A stretch of DNA of 6,061 nucleotides from JBHJOF01 sp050330055 (GCA_050330055.1 JBHJOF010000388.1:1-6061); one strand, 5' to 3'; shown: positions 1 through 5,559, counted from the first letter of the stretch. Program-made: numbers and translations. The notes: generated by a model not told the origin, from the letters alone.

Positions 1-43
1 GCAGACACGGGATCTGGCGCTATCGAAGCTCTCCATCTGGAAG

Positions 44-90
44 ATCCCGGATCAGCGAAGCAGCACTGCGTGCTGCATCGCATCCGGGAT
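44..90. repeat. Imperfect intergenic hairpin repeat
   Basis: The outer arms ATCCCGGAT (44-52) and ATCCGGGAT (82-90) are exact reverse complements. Inside them GCGA (55-58) pairs with TCGC (78-81), and GCAGCAC (60-66) pairs with GTGCTGC (70-76) around a TGC loop (67-69). Only a two-base CA bulge (53-54) and one A/A mismatch (59 and 77) interrupt the stem, giving 20 base pairs in 47 bases. It looks like a dispersed intergenic palindrome of the sort common in alphaproteobacterial genomes. It has no T-run on either side, so it is not a classic intrinsic terminator, although it lies about 115 bases beyond the cyclase stop and could protect a transcript 3' end. The fold is directly visible; its family and function are not known to me. 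Confidence 0.75.
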
Positions 91-96
91 GACGAG

Positions 97-188
97 GCAG
101 AATTAACGGCCGTTGGTATAACTATCTTGCGGGACGTCGGGCTGCCCGCTACGCGAAAGACAAGTGGGTAAGCTGTCCCTATAATTCC
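97..188. repeat. Decayed copy of the 93-bp palindromic element
   Basis: This stretch aligns with the intact palindrome at 2071-2163. The left arm (97-131) matches 2071-2105 at about 22 of 35 positions without gaps, including the exact core TATCTTGCG (123-131). The right arm (154-188) matches 2129-2163 at about 23 of 35 positions without gaps, including exact CTGTCCC (173-179). The distance from TATCTTGCG to CTGTCCC is 50 bases here and 51 in the intact copy. Self-complementarity is mostly lost, as expected of an old copy under no selection. It sits just beyond the cyclase stop codon, so the cyclase gene lies between two relatives of one element. The homology is inferred from hand alignment. 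Confidence 0.6.
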
Positions 189-206
189 AATAATTCACAA
201 CCTGCG

Positions 207-2093
207 CTACGCCAGCAGCCGGTAGACCTCGATCGGCTCGCGGCGACCGCGCACCTCGATGTTGCCGACGTGCTCCGTGGTGAAGTCCGGACCCAGGCGT
301 TCGGCGGTCTCGCCGCTGATCAGGATGGTGACGGCGGCCTCATGCTCCCCACCGCCAGGCAGCTCCTTGCCGAGCGCTTCCAGGCGCTGGCAGCTGTTCA
401 CCGTGTCGCCGACGATGGTGTAGTTCATGCGGCCGGGCCAGCCGACGTTGCCGACCATCACCGGGCCGGTGTGGATGCCGACGCGCAGGCGGATCGGCGG
501 CTGGCCGCGGGTGGCGCGATCGGCGTTGTCGGCCTCGACCGCCCGCGCGATCGCCAGCGCCGCGCGGCAGGCACGGATCGCCCGGTCCTTCTGCTTGTCC
601 GGCGCCCCCCAGAAGGCCATCAGGGCGTCGCCGATGAACTTGTCGACCGTGCCGCCCTCGGCCTCGATGCAGGCGCCGAGCAGGGCGAAATGCTCGTTCA
701 GGAACTGCGCCACCTCGCTCGCCGGCAGTCCCTCGCACATCGGCGTGAAGCCGACGATGTCGGTGAACAGCACGGTCAGCTCGCGTTCTTCCGCGCGCAG
801 CGCGCCGCCGTCGCCCTCGCGGATCAGCCGGGTGACCAGCGAGCGCGGCACGTAGGTCTCGAAGGAGCGCAGGCCGGCCAGCATGGCATTGAAGGCGCGC
901 GCCTGGTCGTTCAGCTCGCGGATCGCGCTCGGCGCCAGGAGCTCGACCTGCTCCAGGTCGAGCGCGCCAACCTTGGCGGCATTGGCCGCCACCCGCACGA
1001 TCGGCCGCGCCACGAAGCGGCCGAGCAGGATCGCGGCCAGCACGGCGAGCAGCAGGATCGCCACTCCTGCGGCCCCCGCGAGCCACAGGCGGCGCAACTC
1101 GACGGTCACGTCGGCGGCCGGGAACCAGGCGCCGAGCGCCCAGGGCCGGTTGCCATAGCCCTCGATCCATTTCACCAGGACGACGTAATCCTGGCCGCCG
1201 ACGCCCAGCTGCTGCACCTTTACCTCAGCCGCCGCTGCCTGCTCGAAGCCTCGTATGGTTTCGCCTTCCCAGAGACTGGCCAGCACCAGATCGCCGGTCT
1301 CATTGAGCGGGGTCAGCGGCTCGTCGTGCGAGCCCCGGCTCGCGGTCGAGGCCAAGAAGGGATGCGCCAGCACCCGGTCGCGGCCGTAGAGCACGAATGC
1401 CGTGGCGCCGAACAGGTCGCCGGCCTGGGTCACGATCTCCGACAGCTCGGGCACGGTGATGCCGACCACCAGCAGGCCCAGGAACCGTCCCTCGCGCAGC
1501 AGCGGCTGGCGCAGATTGATGACCGTCGCGCCGAACTCGGTGAAGACCGGCTCGGCCCAGAAGGCCTCGCCTGCCAGCCGCGCCTCGTCCATGGCCTGTC
1601 CGATGCCCGGCAACCGGCTCACGTCGCGCTCGAACCTGGCCAAAGCGCCGCTCCCGCGCGTCACGCCGGATTGATGGAACGATGGGTCGACGAAAACGGC
1701 GCCGGAAATCTGCGGCGCGGCGGCGAGCGCGCCGGTCAGGATCTCGGCCATCGCCGCCTGATCGCTGGGCTCGAGCGAGCCGGCCTCGACCTGCCCGGCG
1801 ACGAAGCCGGCGAGCGCGCTGGCCGGCTGCAGGTGCAACCGCACTCCGGTCTCCAGCCGGTCGACGATCAGCACCGCCTCGCGGTTCAGCAGGCTGAGCG
1901 TGTTCTGTTGGCTGGTGCGCCACTGGATCGCCAGCACCGCGGCCACGGCCAGCAGCACCAACAGACCAACGCTGGCCGCGAGCGTGGCAGCGAAGGGCAG
2001 GGTGCCGAAGCGCGGACCGGCGCGTTCAGCCCCCGCGTTTGCTCTGCTGTTTGCCCGCGTCTGCACGCCGGGAGATTCGTGGACAGTATACAT
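207..2093 (-). CDS. Membrane-bound class III adenylate cyclase (dCache-HAMP-cyclase)
   Basis: A 628-residue protein predicted to convert ATP to cAMP and diphosphate in response to a periplasmic signal. Order of parts: a short cytoplasmic N-terminus, a first membrane helix (about 33-56), a periplasmic sensor of about 280 residues that looks like a dCache domain, a second helix (about 337-360), a HAMP linker (about 361-413) and a class III cyclase domain (about 435-628). All expected catalytic positions are present: metal-binding D445 (in FTDIVGFT) and D489 (in DKFIGD), adenine-selecting K485 and D563 (in VGDTVNSCQR), and transition-state residues N566 and R570. The Lys/Asp pair favours ATP over GTP. 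Catalysis needs a homodimer. The sensor ligand cannot be read from sequence. The ATG at 2091-2093 lies in a palindromic repeat, so residues 1-7 are repeat-encoded, and no good Shine-Dalgarno precedes it; a GTG at 2064-2066 (residue 10) is the main alternative and also lacks one. It lies downstream of ubiX in the same orientation, with 91 bases between. Confidence 0.93.
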   Translation of the reverse strand: MYTVHESPGVQTRANSRANAGAERAGPRFGTLPFAATLAASVGLLVLLAVAAVLAIQWRTSQQNTLSLLNREAVLIVDRLETGVRLHLQPASALAGFVAGQVEAGSLEPSDQAAMAEILTGALAAAPQISGAVFVDPSFHQSGVTRGSGALARFERDVSRLPGIGQAMDEARLAGEAFWAEPVFTEFGATVINLRQPLLREGRFLGLLVVGITVPELSEIVTQAGDLFGATAFVLYGRDRVLAHPFLASTASRGSHDEPLTPLNETGDLVLASLWEGETIRGFEQAAAAEVKVQQLGVGGQDYVVLVKWIEGYGNRPWALGAWFPAADVTVELRRLWLAGAAGVAILLLAVLAAILLGRFVARPIVRVAANAAKVGALDLEQVELLAPSAIRELNDQARAFNAMLAGLRSFETYVPRSLVTRLIREGDGGALRAEERELTVLFTDIVGFTPMCEGLPASEVAQFLNEHFALLGACIEAEGGTVDKFIGDALMAFWGAPDKQKDRAIRACRAALAIARAVEADNADRATRGQPPIRLRVGIHTGPVMVGNVGWPGRMNYTIVGDTVNSCQRLEALGKELPGGGEHEAAVTILISGETAERLGPDFTTEHVGNIEVRGRREPIEVYRLLA

Positions 2094-2163
2094 AATTATC
2101 TTGCGTCACGTTGCTGCATGCGACGTGCCGCAAGATAATTATGTATACTGTCCCCGAATCTCC
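2071..2163. repeat. 93-bp near-perfect palindrome, MITE-like element
   Basis: The arms 2071-2105 and 2129-2163 are 35-base inverted repeats with one mismatch (T2080 against C2154). Pairing continues inward to 2114/2120 with one further mismatch (2106/2128) and one G-T pair (2112/2122), leaving the 5-base loop TGCAT (2115-2119). The outer part reads GGAGATTCG, then a GGACAG end, then an AT-rich stretch unlike the surrounding GC-rich DNA. It fills almost the whole ubiX-cyclase gap. Its size, symmetry, foreign composition and a decayed relative at 97-188 indicate a non-autonomous mobile or REP-like element. The GGGGACAG..ATAC end style reminds me of palindromes linked to Y1/REP-associated transposases, but that is memory only. 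In RNA it would form a very strong hairpin and could separate ubiX expression from the cyclase. Confidence 0.85.
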
Positions 2164-2184
2164 TCATTCTGCTGCCCGCCGCGC

Positions 2185-2829
2185 TCAGCCGCGGCGCCTG
2201 CGCCTGGCGGCGCGCGCTGCTCGGGACCCTGTTTCCACCGGACCCGGCTCGGGCTCGCCCCAGCGCCGCACCAGCGGCGAGTCCAGGCCGAAGAGGTCGA
2301 GCACCCGGCCGACCGACTGGTCGACCAGGTCCTCGATCGACCGCGGGTTGCTGTAGAATGCCGGCACCGGCGGCGCGATCACCGCGCCCATCTCGGACAG
2401 CGCCAAAAGGTTGCGCAGGTGGCCCGTGTGCAGCGGCGTCTCGCGCAGCATCAGGACCAGCCGGCGGCGCTCCTTCAGCGTCACGTCGGCCGCCCGCGTG
2501 AGCAGCGAGGCGGTCACCCCGCTGGCGATCTCGGCCATGGAGCGGATCGAGCAGGGCGCGATCACCATGCCCAGGGTACGGAACGAGCCGCTGGCGATCG
2601 CGGCGCCGATGTCGGCGGCCGGATAGCAGACATCGGCCAGGGCCTGGACCTGCGATATTTTCATGTCCGTCTCGTAGGCCAGAGTGACCTCGGCCGAGCG
2701 GCTGATCACCAGATGGGCCTCGACCGGCAGCGGCCGCAGCGCCTGAAGCAGGCGGATTCCGTAGACTACGCCGCTAGCCCCGGTGATTCCGACGACCAGG
2801 CGGCCCCCTGTTGCCTGGGCCACACTCAT
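2185..2829 (-). CDS. ubiX: Flavin prenyltransferase UbiX
   Basis: A 214-residue cytosolic enzyme that joins a dimethylallyl group from dimethylallyl phosphate to FMN, giving prenylated FMN, the cofactor of UbiD-family decarboxylases used in ubiquinone synthesis and aromatic acid metabolism. The N-terminal FMN-binding motif GITGASG (14-20, S19) is clear. The block from GSFRTLGMVIAPCS (81-94) through the RAADVTLKE segment (112-120) and LRETPL (128-133) to PAFYSNP (156-162) and the R175 region matches the family, with R112, K119, E130, Y159 and R175 in the places of known active-site residues. Family members usually run 190-210 residues; the extra length is a basic C-terminal tail (RAARAARRRRR, about 203-213) of unknown role. 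Start: ATG at 2829, preceded by AGGG seven bases upstream on the minus strand. No ubiD lies in the window. It is divergent from ydcH, sharing a 129-base upstream region. Confidence 0.95.
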   Translation of the reverse strand: MSVAQATGGRLVVGITGASGVVYGIRLLQALRPLPVEAHLVISRSAEVTLAYETDMKISQVQALADVCYPAADIGAAIASGSFRTLGMVIAPCSIRSMAEIASGVTASLLTRAADVTLKERRRLVLMLRETPLHTGHLRNLLALSEMGAVIAPPVPAFYSNPRSIEDLVDQSVGRVLDLFGLDSPLVRRWGEPEPGPVETGSRAARAARRRRRG

Positions 2830-2849
2830 GTCATAGCCCTGGTCATTCG

Positions 2850-2868
2850 TTAATCATTCTTAACCATT
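2850..2868. promoter_or_regulatory. Tandem TTAAyCATT words, possible CtrA-like site
   Basis: TTAATCATT (2850-2858) and TTAACCATT (2860-2868) repeat with a 10-base period, one helical turn, in an otherwise GC-rich divergent promoter region just upstream of ubiX. CtrA, the alphaproteobacterial cell-cycle regulator, binds TTAA-N7-TTAA; here the gap between the TTAA words is six, so it is off consensus by one base. It may instead be part of an AT-rich promoter for ubiX. This is a weak call. Confidence 0.3.
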
Positions 2869-2892
2869 GCGTGCATAGCGCGCCGGCTTCCT

Positions 2893-2921
2893 TTGCAAAT
2901 TGGTGGCGGCGAGGTTACCAT
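2893..2921 (+). promoter_or_regulatory. Sigma70-like promoter for ydcH
   Basis: TTGCAA (2893-2898) and TACCAT (2916-2921) are separated by exactly 17 bases. Each matches the housekeeping consensus at four of six positions. Transcription would start near 2928, giving a leader of about 30 bases before the ydcH ATG with its Shine-Dalgarno. This is prediction from spacing and sequence only. Confidence 0.45.
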
Positions 2922-2958
2922 AGCGCGGTTGGAACCGTCGTCTAGTTGGAGGATGACT

Positions 2959-3132
2959 ATGTCGGTTGAGGAGCATATTGAAGCTCTCCGTTCCAAGCAC
3001 GCCTCGCTGAAAGAGGCCATCGACAACGAGAACCAGCGACCACACCCTGACGACCTGCGAATTACCGAACTGAAGCGCGAAAAGCTGCGAATCAAAGACG
3101 AAATTGTCGAGCTGACCGCCCACGCGTCTTAG
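2959..3132 (+). CDS. ydcH: YdcH/DUF465 family small coiled-coil protein
   Basis: A 57-residue charged protein, predicted as a helical hairpin or coiled coil, with the DUF465 (YdcH) pattern: EEHIEALRSKHASLKEAI in the first helix, a P-D turn (RPHPDD, 27-32), then ITELKREKLRIKDEIVEL in the second. The family is widespread in Proteobacteria, often in several copies, and its biochemical role is not established. The start is set by GGAGG at 2948-2952, six bases before ATG 2959; an in-frame ATG at 2953 abuts that ribosome binding site and the TTG at 2893 coincides with the predicted -35 box, so both longer forms are unlikely. The gene is monocistronic, with its own promoter upstream and an intrinsic terminator 54 bases after the stop. 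Its codons are less GC-rich than those of its neighbours, as is common for short abundant proteins. Confidence 0.92.
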   Translation: MSVEEHIEALRSKHASLKEAIDNENQRPHPDDLRITELKREKLRIKDEIVELTAHAS

Positions 3133-3185
3133 CGACAGCTCCGCCTGGGCGCGCCCCTGGGCTGGCCGGGCGGCTCTTGATCATG

Positions 3186-3234
3186 ACCGCGCCCCGGAGC
3201 TGGCCCTGGCTCCTTGGGGCGCGGTTTTGCTTTT
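3186..3234 (+). terminator. Intrinsic terminator after ydcH
   Basis: ACCGCGCCCC (3186-3195) pairs perfectly with GGGGCGCGGT (3216-3225). The stem continues as GGAGC (3196-3200) with GCTCC (3209-3213) across a TT bulge (3214-3215), closing on an 8-base loop. The tract TTTTGCTTTT (3225-3234) follows. With 15 GC-rich pairs and a T tail on the plus strand it is a strong terminator for ydcH. There is no A-run on the left side, so it is not expected to stop the convergent minus-strand transcript from the SnoaL gene. Confidence 0.9.
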
Positions 3235-3267
3235 CGGCGGTGCCTGACGCCCCGGCGGGTAATGCCA

Positions 3268-3651
3268 TCAAGTCTCGGCGGTCAGCAGATTGGCGTCCCG
3301 TGCGATCACCCAGCGGCCATCCGGCTCCTTGCGCAGGATCGTGAGCGTGTAGCCGGAGCGCCGCACTGGTTCGCCCCCATCGGGTGTCATCGCCACTTCA
3401 AGGTAGGTCCGGAGATAGGCCCAGCCGCCCAGAACCTGAACTTCCTGGATATCGCTGCTGCCCTCGATGCGGACATTGCTTGGCTTCTCGGAGGCGGCCG
3501 CTAAGACTTCCTTGCCGAAGGGTGCCTGGCCGGGAACCATGAAGACCACGTCATCTGCCATCAGGTTTAGCACGGTCGCGAAGTCGCCGGCTTCTGTGGC
3601 GGCGATCCAGGTTTCAACGAGATTGCGGATGGCGCGTTCGTCGTCGGTCAT
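3268..3651 (-). CDS. SnoaL-like / DUF4440 (SgcJ/EcaC-type) NTF2-fold protein
   Basis: A 127-residue protein with the NTF2-like alpha+beta barrel pattern: an N-terminal helix (DDERAIRNLVETWIAATEAGD, about 3-23), then LMADDVVFMVPGQAPFGKE, then antiparallel strands ending in GYTLTILRKEPDGRWVIARDANL. This matches small proteins named SgcJ/EcaC family or DUF4440, some of which bind or isomerise small molecules; the substrate here is unknown. The frame stays open upstream to a GTG at 3714, adding 21 residues, but 3666-3694 is a REP hairpin and the added peptide (LMLSLSKHEE) is translated repeat. The ATG at 3651 fits the family's N-terminus, with GGAG about 12 bases upstream. It lies 124 bases downstream of the acyl-CoA ligase in the same direction, with the REP pair between, and could be co-transcribed with it. 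Confidence 0.85.
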   Translation of the reverse strand: MTDDERAIRNLVETWIAATEAGDFATVLNLMADDVVFMVPGQAPFGKEVLAAASEKPSNVRIEGSSDIQEVQVLGGWAYLRTYLEVAMTPDGGEPVRRSGYTLTILRKEPDGRWVIARDANLLTAET

Positions 3652-3665
3652 GCCGGCCGTCTTCT

Positions 3666-3694
3666 CCTCATGCTTCGACAGGCTCAGCATGAGG
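3666..3694 (-). repeat. REP-like 29-bp hairpin, copy 1
   Basis: CCTCATGCT (3666-3674) pairs perfectly with AGCATGAGG (3686-3694) around the 11-base loop TCGACAGGCTC (3675-3685). The loop is the exact reverse complement of the loop in the second copy at 3718-3746, so the two copies lie in opposite orientation. Similar elements carrying a GAGCnTGTCGA core are widely scattered in alphaproteobacterial intergenic regions and give spurious LSLSKHE-type peptides when translated, as happens here upstream of the SnoaL start. Confidence 0.85.
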
Positions 3695-3712
3695 GCGCGC
3701 CCAGAGGCGCGC
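3695..3712. repeat. Short GC hairpin between the REP copies
   Basis: GCGCGCC (3695-3701) pairs with GGCGCGC (3706-3712) around the 4-base loop CAGA. It directly abuts copy 1 and lies five bases from copy 2, so the spacer of the REP pair is itself a seven-pair hairpin. This resembles a BIME-like arrangement (inverted REPs with a structured linker), although GC-rich spacers can form such stems by chance. Confidence 0.6.
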
Positions 3713-3717
3713 ACTCA

Positions 3718-3746
3718 CCTCACCCTGAGCCTGTCGAAGGGTGAGG
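3718..3746 (+). repeat. REP-like 29-bp hairpin, copy 2 (inverted)
   Basis: CCTCACCCT (3718-3726) pairs perfectly with AGGGTGAGG (3738-3746) around the loop GAGCCTGTCGA (3727-3737). Against inverted copy 1, the loop and the outer stem are identical; only three consecutive stem pairs differ (CCC/GGG here, TGC/GCA there), and both versions pair fully. It begins 30 bases downstream of the acyl-CoA ligase stop in that gene's direction and may act as a transcript-stabilising or terminating structure between the ligase and the SnoaL gene. Confidence 0.85.
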
Positions 3747-3775
3747 AGCTAGGCGCCGGCAGCCGTTCACCGTAC

Positions 3776-5419
3776 TCAGAGCTCTTTCGCCCGCTCGCGC
3801 AGCACGAACTTCTGGATCTTGCCGGTCGAGGTGCGCGGCAAGGCACTGAAGACCACCGTGCGCGGGCACTTGAAGTGCGCCAGGTTGTCGCGGCAGAAGG
3901 CGATCAGCGCGGCCTCGTCGGCGTTAGCGCCCGGCTTCAGCTCGATGAAGGCGCAGGGGCTCTCGCCCCACTTGGCGTCGGGTCGCGCTACCACCGCCAC
4001 GCCGGCCACGGCCGGGTGCCTGTAAAGCACGCCCTCGACCTCGATCGAGGAGATGTTCTCGCCGCCCGAGATGATGATGTCCTTGGAGCGGTCCTTGAGC
4101 TCGATGTAGCCGTCCTCGTGCCACACCCCCAGGTCGCCGGTGTGGAACCAGCCGCCCTCGAGCGCCGCCCGAGTCGCCTCCGGGTTCTTCAGATAGCCCT
4201 TCATGACGATGTTGCCGCGCATGAAGACCTCGCCCATGGTCTGGCCGTCCCTGGGCACCGGCTCGAGCGTCTCGGGATCGCCCACCATCAGGCCGTCGAG
4301 CACCGGATAGTTGACCCCCTGGCGCGCCTTGAGGGCCGCCTGCTGTTCGGCCGGCAGGGCGTCCCACTCAGGGTGCCAGGCGCAGACCGTAGCCGGCCCG
4401 TAGACCTCGGTCAGGCCGTAGACGTGGGTCACGGCGATGCCCTGCTGCTCCATGGCGGCCAGCACGCTGGCTGGCGGCGGGGCGGCCGCCGTCATCATCT
4501 GCACGCGCTGCGGAAAGGCGCGCCGCTCGGCGTCGCTCGCGCCCAGGATCATCTGCATGATGATCGGCGCGCCGCAGAAATGGGTGACGCCGTGGTCGGC
4601 GAAGGCGTCGTAGAGCGCCTTGGCCTCGACCTTGCGCAGACAGATGTGGGTGCCGGCCAGCGCCGTGATGGTCCAGGGAAAGCACCAGCCGTTGCAGTGG
4701 AACATCGGCAGGGTCCAGAGATAGACCGGGTGCGGCGGCAGGCTCCAGACCATGATGTTGCCGATCGCGTTCATGTAGGCGCCGCGGTGGTGATAGACCA
4801 CGCCCTTGGGATTGCCGGTGGTGCCCGAGGTGTAGTTGAGCGCGATCGCCTCCCACTCGTCGCCGGGCGGCTGCCAGGCCGCCTCGGGGTCGCCCTCCGA
4901 GAGGAAGGCTTCGTAGTCGATCTCGCCGAGCGGCTCGCCACCCCCTCGCGCTCCAGTGGGTCCTTGCGGGTCGTCGACGTCGATCACCAGCAGCTTGCGG
5001 CCCAGCTTGGCCAGCGCCGGCTCGATGATCGGCGCGTACTCGCTGTCGGTGATCAGCACCTTGGCCTCGCCGTGCTCCAGGATGAAGGCGATGGCCGCCG
5101 CGTCGAGCCGGGTGTTGAGCGCGTTCAGCACGGCGCCGGCCATGGGCACGCCGAAGTGCGCCTCGAAGAGCGGCGGCGTGTTGGGCAGCATGGCGGCCAC
5201 CGTGTCGCCGCGCCCGATGCCGCGCCTCGTCAGCGCCAAGGCGAGCCGGCGGCAGCGCGCCGCGGTCTCGGCCCAGCTGAAGCGCTGCCGGCCGTGCACC
5301 ACCGCGGTGCGCTCCGGGAACACCGCCGCGGCGCGTCCCAGGAAAGAGAGCGGCGTCAGCGGCACGTAGTTGGCCGCGGTGCGCTCCAGGCCGGTCTCGA
5401 AAGGATTGATCTTCGTCAT
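3776..5419 (-). CDS. Acyl-CoA ligase (AMP-forming), fatty or organic acid:CoA ligase
   Basis: A 547-residue cytosolic enzyme of the ANL superfamily. It activates a carboxylic acid with ATP to an acyl-adenylate and transfers the acyl group to CoA. All core motifs are present: the phosphate-binding loop YTSGTTGNPKG (196-206), YGLTEVYGPA (334-343), HTGDL with D429, hinge R444 followed by SGGENIS (451-457), and the C-terminal catalytic lysine K534 in PRTSTGKIQK. The blocks LPMFHCNGWCFPWT (237-250) and CAWHPEWDALP (346-356) are typical of the group holding plant AAE-type enzymes, Thermus long-chain acyl-CoA synthetase and the methylmercaptopropionate ligase DmdB. The substrate (medium- or long-chain fatty acid, short branched acid or methylmercaptopropionate) cannot be fixed from sequence. 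Start: ATG 5419, with GGGGA six bases upstream. It diverges from prpE, which points to a local role in carboxylic acid catabolism. Confidence 0.92.
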   Translation of the reverse strand: MTKINPFETGLERTAANYVPLTPLSFLGRAAAVFPERTAVVHGRQRFSWAETAARCRRLALALTRRGIGRGDTVAAMLPNTPPLFEAHFGVPMAGAVLNALNTRLDAAAIAFILEHGEAKVLITDSEYAPIIEPALAKLGRKLLVIDVDDPQGPTGARGGGEPLGEIDYEAFLSEGDPEAAWQPPGDEWEAIALNYTSGTTGNPKGVVYHHRGAYMNAIGNIMVWSLPPHPVYLWTLPMFHCNGWCFPWTITALAGTHICLRKVEAKALYDAFADHGVTHFCGAPIIMQMILGASDAERRAFPQRVQMMTAAAPPPASVLAAMEQQGIAVTHVYGLTEVYGPATVCAWHPEWDALPAEQQAALKARQGVNYPVLDGLMVGDPETLEPVPRDGQTMGEVFMRGNIVMKGYLKNPEATRAALEGGWFHTGDLGVWHEDGYIELKDRSKDIIISGGENISSIEVEGVLYRHPAVAGVAVVARPDAKWGESPCAFIELKPGANADEAALIAFCRDNLAHFKCPRTVVFSALPRTSTGKIQKFVLRERAKEL

Positions 5420-5470
5420 CGCGCGTCCCCGTCCCCGCGGTCATGCTGGCCCGTCTTCGCGAACCTCGCG

Positions 5471-5492
5471 GCCCCTTTGTCGCTCAAGGGGC
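5471..5492 (-). promoter_or_regulatory. Hairpin in the acyl-CoA ligase leader
   Basis: GCCCCTT (5471-5477) and AAGGGGC (5486-5492) form a perfect seven-pair stem around an eight-base loop. If the minus-strand promoter predicted at 5500-5528 is used, transcription would start near 5493, putting this hairpin at the very 5' end of the ligase mRNA. It could protect the 5' end or be a protein-binding operator. The structure is visible; the role is inference. Confidence 0.45.
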
Positions 5493-5499
5493 ACCCGCA

Positions 5500-5528
5500 T
5501 ATCTAGCGGGCCCAGGCGCTTTTGTCAG
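5500..5528 (-). promoter_or_regulatory. Possible sigma70-like promoter for the acyl-CoA ligase
   Basis: Read on the minus strand, CTGACA (5528-5523, one mismatch from TTGACA) lies 17 bases before TAGATA (5505-5500, a weak -10). It would give a leader of about 74 bases ahead of the ligase ATG. The -35 word is part of the repeated CTTTGTCAG-like motif, so a regulator binding the repeats would overlap RNA polymerase. Prediction only. Confidence 0.4.
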
Positions 5529-5559
5529 GGGGCCGCTTTGTCAGCCGGCCGCTTTGGCG
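5515..5559. repeat. Three near-direct repeats of GCCGCTTTGTCAG
   Basis: GGCGCTTTTGTCAG (5515-5528), GCCGCTTTGTCAG (5532-5544) and GCCGCTTTGGCG (5548-5559) follow one another with a period of 16-17 bases. A fourth similar word, GCCCCTTTGTCGC, starts at 5471 within the leader hairpin. They sit near the middle of the 261-base region between the divergent acyl-CoA ligase and prpE genes. They could be an operator array for both genes or slippage-derived repeats. Confidence 0.5.

Noticed and set aside
44..90. Intrinsic terminator for the cyclase
   Set aside because: The hairpin has no T-run on the minus strand side and lies about 115 bases past the stop, so a repeat is the better explanation.
270..2138. 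A 622-codon plus-strand open frame opposite the adenylate cyclase
   Set aside because: It is antisense to a gene with every catalytic motif intact, and its translation is low-complexity (rich in R, H, Q, D, G and A) with no recognisable domain. Long antisense frames are usual in GC-rich coding DNA.
1900..2853. A plus-strand open frame across the palindrome and opposite ubiX
   Set aside because: It is antisense to ubiX and the cyclase N-terminus, with no domain. The arm-encoded MYTVPESP start comes from the palindrome's symmetry.
2893..2958. N-terminal extension of YdcH from a TTG at 2893
   Set aside because: The TTG coincides with the predicted -35 box and the extension is not part of the DUF465 family. 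GGAGG at 2948-2952 is correctly spaced only for ATG 2959.
3467..5506. A 679-codon plus-strand open frame opposite the acyl-CoA ligase
   Set aside because: It is a composition artefact over a clear ligase gene, and its translation crosses the REP pair and gives an LSLSKGE-type repeat peptide.
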